Shown: positions 1 to 5,329 of the stretch, piece after piece | How the letters are laid out: the number at the start of each line of letters is the position of its first letter | How positions within the stretch are numbered: the stretch's first letter is position 1 | NCBI GenBank assembly: GCA_900553415.1 | Contig: USDH01000098.1 | Span: 1-5,969, forward strand | Length of the DNA: 5,969 nucleotides | Source: an uncultured Collinsella sp. | GTDB taxonomy: Bacteria; Actinomycetota; Coriobacteriia; Coriobacteriales; Coriobacteriaceae | Reading direction: 5' to 3' | The notes under the pieces: model-generated | What the model saw: the letters and a program-made list of their open reading frames with translations, nothing else | Told to the model about the DNA's origin: nothing | The model's database searches: none | Position numbers and translations under genes: made by a program

Positions 1-43
1 TCTTCCGTGTCAGGGAAGCGCTCTCCCCCTGAGCTAAACGCCC
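1..43 (-). tRNA. tRNA-Val (anticodon GAC), 5' portion, cut by the window edge
   Basis: Read on the minus strand, the sequence starts at position 43 with a seven-base acceptor strand GGGCGTT, then T8 and A9. A D arm follows with stem GCTC/GAGC around a G-rich loop, and then an anticodon stem CTTCC/GGAAG closing the loop CTGACAC. The anticodon is GAC at positions 11-9, preceded by the invariant U33 and followed by A37, so it reads GUC and GUU valine codons. The variable loop, T arm and acceptor 3' strand lie beyond the left edge, so the CCA end cannot be checked. All visible tRNA landmarks are in the right place, and a promoter lies just upstream on the same strand. Confidence 0.93.
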
Positions 44-52
44 GATCAAGGG

Positions 53-68
53 TGCGCAAGTGCGCAAG
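53..68. repeat. Tandem copy of TGCGCAAG at the tRNA leader
   Basis: The octamer TGCGCAAG occurs twice back to back (53-60 and 61-68). It covers the predicted start point and leader of the tRNA-Val transcript. Each unit contains the palindrome TGCGCA. It may be chance in GC-rich DNA or part of the processed leader. No function is assigned. Confidence 0.5.
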
Positions 69-72
69 GGAT

Positions 73-101
73 AATATAACGGAGCCTGAACTCGGTGGCA
101 A
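73..101 (-). promoter_or_regulatory. Sigma70-type promoter for the tRNA-Val gene
   Basis: On the minus strand there is a -35 box TTGCCA (positions 101-96), a spacer of exactly 17 bases, and a -10 box TATATT (78-73). Transcription would start near position 66, giving a short leader of about 22 bases before the mature tRNA 5' end at 43. Box quality, spacing and distance all fit a housekeeping promoter for a tRNA gene or tRNA operon extending to the left. The assignment comes from consensus matching only. Confidence 0.7.
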
Positions 102-332
102 GAACATTTTTAAAAATCGCTTACATTGTGGAATTCGGGGGCTTTGTCGTATCCATTTCAAAAGAGCCTGCTGCCGCGATTTGGCTGTCGCATAATGCGG
201 GGCCATTGCGGTATCGAGCTATGGAAAGACGCCTGCGGAAATGTCCTACCGATAAGCGGACAAGCCTCCGGCTGGTGCCTTCGCCGTGGTAAGGTAAGCC
301 GAATTGCTTCCAGACTGTTTCGGGGGAGTGGA
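102..332. other. Divergent intergenic region without a convincing gene
   Basis: This stretch separates the minus-strand tRNA promoter from the plus-strand transporter gene. The transporter reading frame stays open back to an ATG at 126, but that start has no Shine-Dalgarno sequence, and the peptide it would add (Cys/Trp/Arg rich) resembles no EamA N-terminus. A -10-like CATAAT lies at 191-196 without a clear -35 box, so it is only a weak promoter candidate. Downstream are modest inverted repeats, CGGTA/TACCG and TGTCC/GGACA, which overlap and exclude each other. I recognised no conserved riboswitch or T-box core. Confidence 0.6.
322..328 (+). promoter_or_regulatory. Ribosome binding site deciding the transporter start
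   Basis: The run GGGGGAG ends four bases before the ATG at 333. It is the only Shine-Dalgarno-like sequence near any in-frame start. The upstream ATG at 126 and the internal ATGs at 384 and 489 have none. The spacing is slightly short but acceptable. Confidence 0.6.
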
Positions 333-1355
333 ATGAGCAAAGAGTGTGTCGAGCAGGTCGAAGGCGCAGGGGCTTCGGTGCCGATGACCGATATATCGAA
401 CATTGATGTGCCCGAGGGCACCGACGAGCTCAGCCGCAGCACCCGCCGTGCATGGCGCGACCGCCTCAACGACGCGTCGTCGCGCAAGATGATCACGGGC
501 GTCTTGGCTACGCTGGTGGGCGGTTCGTTTTGGGGCTTCTCGGGCACCAGCGCGAGCTTTCTGTTCGATACCTACCACGTCGACACCTTGTGGCTTATGA
601 GCGTGCGTCAGATTCTCGCCGGTCTACTCTTTATGGCCGTGGTTGTTACGCGCGACCGCGAGCGCCTGATTAAGCTCTGGACCACACCCGCTGATCGCAA
701 GCAGCTGCTGCTCTTTACCGCCTTTGGCCTGCTGTTCAACCAGTTTTGCTATCTTTCGGCCGTGCGCCTGACGAACGCCGGGACCGCGACGGTGCTCCAG
801 TGTCTGCAGCTCGTTATCATCATGGGCTACACCTGCGTGACCGATCGCCGCATGCCGCGTACTCGCGAAGTCATCGGCATTGGCCTGGCTCTGGGTGGAA
901 CCTTTTTAATCGCCACCGGCGGCGACCCCACCAGCCTGAATATCTCGCCGCTTGGCCTGGCAGCAGGTCTTATGTGTGCGGTCAGCGCCGCGTGCATGGC
1001 GGTGATTCCCGCCAAGATCCTGCCCGAATACGGCAGCCCCATCGTCACGGGCTCGGCAATGCTCGCGGCGGGCGTGGTCTCGTGCGTCTTCGTGCAGCCC
1101 TGGGCGCATATGCCGGCGCTCGACGCCGCCGGCATCGAGGCGCTCGCGGTGTTCGTGGTTATCGGCTCGTTTTTTGCTTACATGCTTTATATGCAGGGCG
1201 TTAAGGACATCGGCTCGGTGCGCGCGAGCCTCCTTGGAACCATGGAGCCGGTTTCGGCCACCATCACCAGCGCCCTTATGCTGGGAACGGTGTTTTTGCC
1301 CACCGACCTGGCGGGCTTTGCCATGATTATCGCGATGGTGTTTTTGACGGTGTAG
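333..1355 (+). CDS. EamA/DMT-superfamily transporter (putative metabolite exporter)
   Basis: A 340-residue polytopic membrane protein. After a polar, charged N-terminal stretch of about 50 residues come ten hydrophobic segments, at roughly residues 53-75, 85-106, 124-145, 149-169, 179-196, 205-228, 235-255, 268-288, 295-320 and 323-340. This is the 5+5 inverted repeat typical of EamA proteins. Family-like signatures are the half-repeat segment AVRLTNAGTATVLQCLQLV (143-161) and its C-terminal counterpart GSVRASLLGTMEPVSATITS (294-313), which carries the characteristic Glu-Pro before the last helices. Family members export amino acids, sugars, purines or drugs; the substrate cannot be read from the sequence. 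The ATG at 333 is chosen for its Shine-Dalgarno sequence. The protein ends directly in the last helix with no cytoplasmic tail, and the N-terminal extension is longer than usual. The gene stands alone on its strand after the tRNA, with a 149-base gap to the next gene. The family call is secure, the substrate unknown. Confidence 0.88.
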   Translation: MSKECVEQVEGAGASVPMTDISNIDVPEGTDELSRSTRRAWRDRLNDASSRKMITGVLATLVGGSFWGFSGTSASFLFDTYHVDTLWLMSVRQILAGLLFMAVVVTRDRERLIKLWTTPADRKQLLLFTAFGLLFNQFCYLSAVRLTNAGTATVLQCLQLVIIMGYTCVTDRRMPRTREVIGIGLALGGTFLIATGGDPTSLNISPLGLAAGLMCAVSAACMAVIPAKILPEYGSPIVTGSAMLAAGVVSCVFVQPWAHMPALDAAGIEALAVFVVIGSFFAYMLYMQGVKDIGSVRASLLGTMEPVSATITSALMLGTVFLPTDLAGFAMIIAMVFLTV

Positions 1356-1371
1356 CTGGCGCCGCCGCCAG
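1356..1371 (+). terminator. Hairpin abutting the transporter stop codon, possible weak terminator
   Basis: A perfect six-base-pair stem CTGGCG/CGCCAG with a CCGC loop begins on the base after the TAG stop. No T run follows, so it does not look like a complete intrinsic terminator. It may protect the mRNA 3' end or assist Rho-dependent ending. Its 3' arm can alternatively pair over a longer range: bases 1368-1377 are complementary, with one mismatch and one bulge, to 1411-1421. Confidence 0.35.
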
Positions 1372-1424
1372 GACGGAAAAGGTGTTGTGCCGCATTTTCG
1401 CCAATTGACGTCCGTGTCTGGAGT

Positions 1425-1453
1425 TTAGCTGTCGATGCTCAAAATGCCATAAA
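1425..1453 (+). promoter_or_regulatory. Weak promoter candidate for the DUF4012 gene
   Basis: A TTAGCT box (1425-1430) and CATAAA (1448-1453) are 17 bases apart and match the sigma70 consensus at about three and four of six positions. This is the best spaced pair found in the gap. A better isolated -35-like TTGACG at 1405-1410 has no partner at proper distance. The call is tentative, and the -10 overlaps the hairpin described next. Confidence 0.2.
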
Positions 1454-1475
1454 CTAGTAACGTTATGGATTTTTT
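1441..1475 (+). terminator. AT-rich hairpin with T run just upstream of the DUF4012 gene
   Basis: CCATAA (1447-1452) pairs with TTATGG (1463-1468). The stem can be extended by AAAAT (1441-1445) against ATTTT (1469-1473) with a single bulged G, and a run of six T follows at 1470-1475. Hairpin plus T run is the form of an intrinsic terminator and could end transcription coming from the transporter gene. The stem is AT-rich and therefore weak. It lies only 29 bases before the next ATG, so it could instead be part of that gene's leader. Confidence 0.4.
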
Positions 1476-1492
1476 CATTGCGACTCAATTGC

Positions 1493-1497
1493 GAGGA
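1493..1497 (+). promoter_or_regulatory. Ribosome binding site deciding the DUF4012 start
   Basis: GAGGA lies seven bases before the ATG at 1505, an optimal distance. This favours ATG 1505 over the in-frame TTG at 1478, which would add nine residues, has no such site, and would place the Shine-Dalgarno inside the coding region. Confidence 0.75.
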
Positions 1498-1504
1498 TTT
1501 CTTT

Positions 1505-3817
1505 ATGGCTGGTAATCACTTTAAGGGCAGCGATAGCGGCCGTCCTGCAGTTCCGCCGCGTCCGAACGGGGCTGGTAAGGCCGGCACGCCGGGCGGCGCT
1601 GGACAGGGCGGTTCCAGTAAGCGCGTGTCCCCGGGCGAGACGGCGATGTTTACCGCTCTGTACGAGCAGTCTCAAAAGGCAAAAAAGACCGGCCGTGCAA
1701 GAGGGAATGTCTTTGCGGGCGGTGCAACCTCCGCGTCGCAGCCGAGCGGGGCTCCTTCGGTACCTGCGAACAACGCAGGTGCTGCCAACGCCGCAAATGC
1801 CGCCGGCAACGTTAATGCCGGCAAGGCCGCCAACAATACTCCCTCTGCCGGTGGCGCGGGGCTTACGGGTAACCTTGGCACGATTTACACCGGCGCCTCC
1901 GAGACTGGCACGTTCGCCCGCCTGGATGATAGCGGTGCCGAGTTTGCGGGCTCGGGTTCCAAGGAAGATTATTACGATTTTGGCTTGAACTACGGTAGCG
2001 ACGCTTCGTCGAGTTCGACGTCTGACGGTCTGGTCCGTCATCGCCATCGCAAGGGCGAACGCAAAAAGCGTCACACCGGCGCCATTATTGCCGCTGTAGT
2101 CGCGGTGCTTCTCGTTGCGCTTGGCGCAAGCGGCTTTATGCTGCTTAACTCGGCAAAGACCGTAAAGAGTGAAGCGAAGGAGGCCGTCGAGATTGTCGGT
2201 GGCCTTAAGGACAAGGTCACGTCGGGCGATTTTTCGACGCTGCCTGACGACGCGAAGAAGATCGATGAGCTCTGCGATAGCATGAAGGCGGAGACCTCGA
2301 GCCCGCTGTGGACGGCGGCTTCGTTTATCCCGGTGTATGGCAGCGACATCAATGCGGCCCGCACCATGATCGACGCCCTGTCCGATGTCTCGAGCAATGC
2401 GCTGGTTCCCATGGCCGATAACCTTTCGCAGGCCACGCCCGGCAAGCTGTTTCAGGACGGCATGATTAACGTGTCCGCGCTGCAGGCCGTTGCCGATTCG
2501 CTTTCCGATAGCTCCAAGGTGTTCAAGAGCGCCAACGAGAAGATCCAGGGTATTGGCGATACTCATATTTCCCAAGTGACCGAGCTGGTCGATAAGGCCA
2601 AGGACGGCTTTGCCACCCTCAACGGCGCGGTTGACGCGGCGGAGAAGGTCGCCCCCGTCCTTCCCCAGATGCTCGGTGCCAACGGCCAGACGCGCAACTA
2701 CCTTGTGTACGCCATGAACAACGTCGAGATTCGTGCCTGCGGCGGCTTTGGCGGTTCGCAGGGCCTGATTTCGGTCACCGACGGCCAGATGTCGATTGGC
2801 GAGTTTGTTCCCCGCATTGGACTCAGCGAGGATGAGGCGGTCGAGAGCGTCGACGAAGAGGATGAGGCCCTGTTCGGCAACCACAGTAACCTGTACAACT
2901 CGGGCAATACCTATTCGCCTGATTGGCCCCGCAACTCGCAGCGTGTCGCCGCGCTGTGGAAGTCCCAGTATGGACAGGACGTTGATGGCGTCATCGGTAT
3001 CGACCCGGTGTTCCTGCAGTATCTGCTGGGCCTGGTCGGTAACGTGTCACTGCCCGACGGAACGGTTGTCGACGGCACCAACGCCGCAAAGGTCCTCATG
3101 CACGATGTGTACTGGAACTATCCGGTCGAGGAGTCTGACGGCATCTTTGCATCCGTCGCCAGCGCTGCCTTCGACAAGATCCTTGGCGGTATCGGCGATG
3201 TCGATGTTACGAAGCTTGTCAGCGCCGTTGAGCGCGGTGCCGAAGAGGGTCGCCTGATCGCTTGGATGAGAAACGATGATGAGCAGAATGCCATCAAAGA
3301 GACGGGCATTGACGCTTCGCTGCCCGATCCGGATGATCCGAGTGCCGATCCCGTTGCCGGCGTTTACTTTAACAACCTGAGCTTCTCCAAGCTCGACTGG
3401 TATCTGAACGCCGACACGCAGATTGGCCAGGGCATCAAGAACGGCGACGGCACGTGCTCCTATCGCATCACCGTTACCCTGACGAACATCATGACGCAGG
3501 AGGAGGCCGGCAAGCTGCCCGACTACGTCGCGGCGAGCGCGCCCGATGCCGCGCGCGACGACGAGCGTCTGAATGTCTCACTGTTTGCCCCGACGGGCGG
3601 CAACATCAGTGACCTTACGGTTGAGGGCACCCAGTTTGGTCTTGGCGCCGCTACGTGGCATGGAATCCCCTTCTATTCGGGTACCGTTGACCTGCATGCT
3701 GGCGAGACGACGACGATCACGTATACGCTGACCACGTCGGCCGAGGCGGGGGACAAGCCGCTTACGCTGCGTCAGACTCCTACATGCCAGGCGGCTCGCG
3801 ACAGCGCGTCGGCGTAG
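1505..3817 (+). CDS. Membrane-anchored DUF4012-domain protein, function unknown
   Basis: A 770-residue protein with one membrane helix at about 191-216. The strongly basic stretch HRHRKGERKKRH (179-190) precedes the helix, predicting the N-terminus inside and the large C-terminal part outside. The inside tail (1-178) is low-complexity Gly/Ala/Asn/Ser, densest at 86-118. It is interrupted by three ordered-looking islands: residues 42-70, 125-143, and a Tyr/Asp cluster EDYYDFGLNYG (154-164). Outside, a partly helical stalk (about 220-385) leads to the DUF4012 core: RNYLVYAMNNVEIRACGGFG (397-416), SPDWPRNSQRVAALW (471-485) and DVDGVIGIDPVFLQYLLG (492-509), with a beta-rich end to about residue 745. 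The family is known from actinobacteria and other Gram-positives and is often annotated near envelope polysaccharide genes, but no biochemical activity is established to my knowledge. A role in the cell envelope is inference from topology and from the neighbouring glmM. Odd points are Ala-Cys in place of the family's usual Pro-Thr before the Gly-Gly (411-414), and an acidic run at 441-455. Start chosen by its ribosome binding site. Confidence 0.85.
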   Translation: MAGNHFKGSDSGRPAVPPRPNGAGKAGTPGGAGQGGSSKRVSPGETAMFTALYEQSQKAKKTGRARGNVFAGGATSASQPSGAPSVPANNAGAANAANAAGNVNAGKAANNTPSAGGAGLTGNLGTIYTGASETGTFARLDDSGAEFAGSGSKEDYYDFGLNYGSDASSSSTSDGLVRHRHRKGERKKRHTGAIIAAVVAVLLVALGASGFMLLNSAKTVKSEAKEAVEIVGGLKDKVTSGDFSTLPDDAKKIDELCDSMKAETSSPLWTAASFIPVYGSDINAARTMIDALSDVSSNALVPMADNLSQATPGKLFQDGMINVSALQAVADSLSDSSKVFKSANEKIQGIGDTHISQVTELVDKAKDGFATLNGAVDAAEKVAPVLPQMLGANGQTRNYLVYAMNNVEIRACGGFGGSQGLISVTDGQMSIGEFVPRIGLSEDEAVESVDEEDEALFGNHSNLYNSGNTYSPDWPRNSQRVAALWKSQYGQDVDGVIGIDPVFLQYLLGLVGNVSLPDGTVVDGTNAAKVLMHDVYWNYPVEESDGIFASVASAAFDKILGGIGDVDVTKLVSAVERGAEEGRLIAWMRNDDEQNAIKETGIDASLPDPDDPSADPVAGVYFNNLSFSKLDWYLNADTQIGQGIKNGDGTCSYRITVTLTNIMTQEEAGKLPDYVAASAPDAARDDERLNVSLFAPTGGNISDLTVEGTQFGLGAATWHGIPFYSGTVDLHAGETTTITYTLTTSAEAGDKPLTLRQTPTCQAARDSASA

Positions 3818-3835
3818 GGTTTTTCTGGTAGCGTA

Positions 3836-3841
3836 GATAAT
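3836..3841 (+). promoter_or_regulatory. Candidate -10 box upstream of the glmM leader hairpin
   Basis: GATAAT matches the TATAAT consensus at five of six positions and is the only good -10 element between the DUF4012 stop and glmM. No matching -35 box is present at 16-18 bases. If used, transcription would begin near 3848 and the terminator-like hairpin at 3855-3887 would lie inside the glmM 5' leader. Confidence 0.3.
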
Positions 3842-3854
3842 CGAGTACCATTTT

Positions 3855-3887
3855 GGGGCGGACAGGCAATCTGTCCGCCCCTATTTT
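3855..3887 (+). terminator. Strong intrinsic terminator between the DUF4012 gene and glmM
   Basis: An uninterrupted 11-base-pair stem, GGGGCGGACAG (3855-3865) against CTGTCCGCCCC (3871-3881), closes a five-base loop GCAAT and is followed by TATTTT (3882-3887). This is a textbook Rho-independent terminator for the DUF4012 transcript. Its T run ends only two bases before the glmM Shine-Dalgarno (AAGGAG, 3890-3895). No promoter fits between the two, which raises the possibility that the hairpin also attenuates or structures the glmM leader. Confidence 0.85.
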
Positions 3888-3900
3888 GTAAGGAGAGCGC

Positions 3901-5232
3901 ATGAAGTACTTTGGCACCGACGGCTTCCGCGGTGAGGCCAACGTTGGGCTGACGGTAGAGCACGCTTATAAGATTGGCCGTTTTGTGGGCTGGTATTACG
4001 GCGCCAACCGCGAGCGCAAGGCGCGCGTCATCGTGGGCAAGGACACCCGTCGCTCGAGCTATATGTTTGAGGCGGCGCTGGTGAGCGGCCTGGTCGCGAG
4101 CGGTGCGGACGCCTATATGCTGCACGTGATCCCCACGCCGGGCGTGGCGCATCAGACCGTGGAGGGCTGCTTCGATTGCGGCATCATGATCAGTGCGAGC
4201 CACAACCCGTTTTGCGATAACGGCATTAAGCTCGTCAACAGCGACGGCTTTAAGATGGACGAGGACGTGCTGGAGCTCATCGAGGACTATATCGATGGCA
4301 AGAGCGAGGTGCCGCTGGCAACGGGCAATCACATCGGCGCCACGGTGGACTACATGCAGGGCCGCAACCGCTACATTGCTTCGCTCATCGCCAGCGCGAA
4401 CTTTTCGCTGCAGGGCGTCAAGATCGGTATTGACTGCGCCAACGGCTCGGCTTCCTCGGTGGCCAAGCCGGTGTTTGACGCGCTCGGCGCCGACGTGCGC
4501 GTGATCAATGCCGCGCCCGATGGTTTTAACATCAACGTCGACTGCGGCTCCACGCATATGGAGCGCCTGCAGCGCCACGTGGTGGAGCAGGGGCTGGACG
4601 TGGGCTTTGCCTACGACGGCGATGCCGACCGCTGCCTGGCCGTGGATGAGCGCGGTCGCGTGGTAGACGGCGACCAGATCCTGTACGTGTGCGGCGTGTA
4701 TCTGAACAAGCACGGGCGACTCTCGGGCGGTACCGTGCTGCCGACGATTGCCAGCAACTTTGGCCTGGTCAAGTCGCTGGAGCTTGCCGGTCTGAGCGCC
4801 GTGACCAGCGGCGTGGGCGACCGTCACGTGTATGCCAAGATGCGCGAGGGCGGCTACAGCCTGGGTGGCGAGCAGACGGGCCATACGATCTTTGGCGATA
4901 TCGAGCGCACGGGCGACGGCATTATGACCTCGCTGCGCGTGATGGAAGTGATTCGTGCCGAGCGCGAGACGCTCTCGCAGCTCACGGCTCCGTGCAAGCT
5001 GCTGCCGCAGGCGCAGGTGGCCGTGCGCGTGGCGGACAAGGACGCCGCGCTCGAGAACATGGGCGTGCAAAACGCCATCGCCGAGGCCGAGGCTGCGCTG
5101 GCAGGCGAGGGCCGCGTGCTCGTACGCAAGAGCGGAACCGAGTCGGTTATCCGCGTGCTGGCCGAGGCGCCCGACCAAGCATCCGCCGATGCCGCCATGA
5201 AGCGCATCGCCGCCGCGCTGGAAGCTCTGTAA
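3901..5232 (+). CDS. glmM: Phosphoglucosamine mutase
   Basis: A 443-residue alpha-D-phosphohexomutase that interconverts glucosamine-6-phosphate and glucosamine-1-phosphate in the cytoplasm, the step before GlmU in UDP-GlcNAc synthesis for peptidoglycan. All four domain signatures are present in order: the N-terminal FGTDGFRG (4-11); the phosphoserine loop SASHNP (98-103) with catalytic Ser100; the magnesium loop DGDADR (239-244); the sugar-specificity loop GGEQTGH (322-328); and the phosphate-binding loop RKSGTES (409-415). Gln325 in the GEQ motif, rather than the GEM of phosphomannomutases, points to GlmM. Length is normal for the family (about 440-450). The enzyme becomes active when Ser100 is phosphorylated. 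The ATG at 3901 is preceded by AAGGAG five bases upstream, so the start is firm. The phosphate loop is slightly unusual: Lys410 and Ser415 replace the prolines of the common RPSGTEP. Upstream lies a terminator-like hairpin, and downstream a bidirectional terminator shared with the convergent carboxypeptidase gene. Confidence 0.96.
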   Translation: MKYFGTDGFRGEANVGLTVEHAYKIGRFVGWYYGANRERKARVIVGKDTRRSSYMFEAALVSGLVASGADAYMLHVIPTPGVAHQTVEGCFDCGIMISASHNPFCDNGIKLVNSDGFKMDEDVLELIEDYIDGKSEVPLATGNHIGATVDYMQGRNRYIASLIASANFSLQGVKIGIDCANGSASSVAKPVFDALGADVRVINAAPDGFNINVDCGSTHMERLQRHVVEQGLDVGFAYDGDADRCLAVDERGRVVDGDQILYVCGVYLNKHGRLSGGTVLPTIASNFGLVKSLELAGLSAVTSGVGDRHVYAKMREGGYSLGGEQTGHTIFGDIERTGDGIMTSLRVMEVIRAERETLSQLTAPCKLLPQAQVAVRVADKDAALENMGVQNAIAEAEAALAGEGRVLVRKSGTESVIRVLAEAPDQASADAAMKRIAAALEAL

Positions 5233-5234
5233 GG

Positions 5235-5263
5235 TAGTCATTGGGGACGTTCTTAAACGACTA
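5235..5263. repeat. Imperfect palindrome after glmM, possible REP-like unit
   Basis: TAGTC (5235-5239) and GACTA (5259-5263) form an inverted repeat, extended inward past one mismatch by TT/AA. The loop carries GGGGACG (5243-5249), and inside it CGTT (5248-5251) can pair with AACG (5256-5259). The heptamer GGGGACG recurs at 5272-5278 and inverted (CGTCCCC) at 5298-5304 in the adjacent terminator. The palindromic form, intergenic site and shared core resemble REP-type elements, but whether it is repeated in the genome cannot be seen here. Confidence 0.35.
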
Positions 5264-5268
5264 GGTGG

Positions 5269-5307
5269 AAAGGGGACGCTGCGGATTGGTTCCGCGGCGT
5301 CCCCTTT
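5269..5307. terminator. Bidirectional terminator between glmM and the convergent carboxypeptidase gene
   Basis: A 16-base-pair stem with a single T-G wobble pairs AAAGGGGACGCTGCGG (5269-5284) with CCGCGGCGTCCCCTTT (5292-5307) around the loop ATTGGTT. The A3 and T3 ends make it symmetrical, so it can act on both strands. It lies 36 bases after the glmM stop and 22 bases beyond the stop of the minus-strand gene, as expected for a terminator shared by convergent genes. The T run is short, so release may depend mainly on the very stable stem. Confidence 0.75.
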
Positions 5308-5329
5308 GCGTTGGCGTGTCGGTTATGCC

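Noticed and set aside
53..68. Tandem TGCGCAAG as the beginning of a CRISPR or larger repeat array
   Set aside because: Only two eight-base copies without spacers are present.
126..332. N-terminal extension of the transporter to the ATG at 126
   Set aside because: There is no Shine-Dalgarno at 126, the added 69 residues do not resemble a transporter N-terminus, and a good ribosome binding site precedes the ATG at 333.
1..332. tRNA gene as an integration site for a mobile element
   Set aside because: There is no integrase gene, no repeat of the tRNA end and no foreign-looking cargo in the window. The side shown is the tRNA 5' flank, whereas integration usually uses the 3' end.
1478..1504. TTG start adding nine residues to the DUF4012 protein
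   Set aside because: The Shine-Dalgarno GAGGA at 1493-1497 would fall inside the coding region and is ideally placed for the ATG at 1505.
1475..2884. A 469-codon open frame on the minus strand opposite the DUF4012 gene
   Set aside because: It lies antisense to a gene with clear family motifs, its product is a His/Arg/Ala-rich composition typical of the complement of GC-biased codons, and it has no recognisable domain or start signal.
3772..5241. A 489-codon open frame on the minus strand opposite glmM
   Set aside because: glmM on the plus strand has every catalytic motif and a perfect ribosome binding site. The antisense product is low-information His/Ala/Val/Arg-rich sequence, as expected from the mirror of high-GC third positions.
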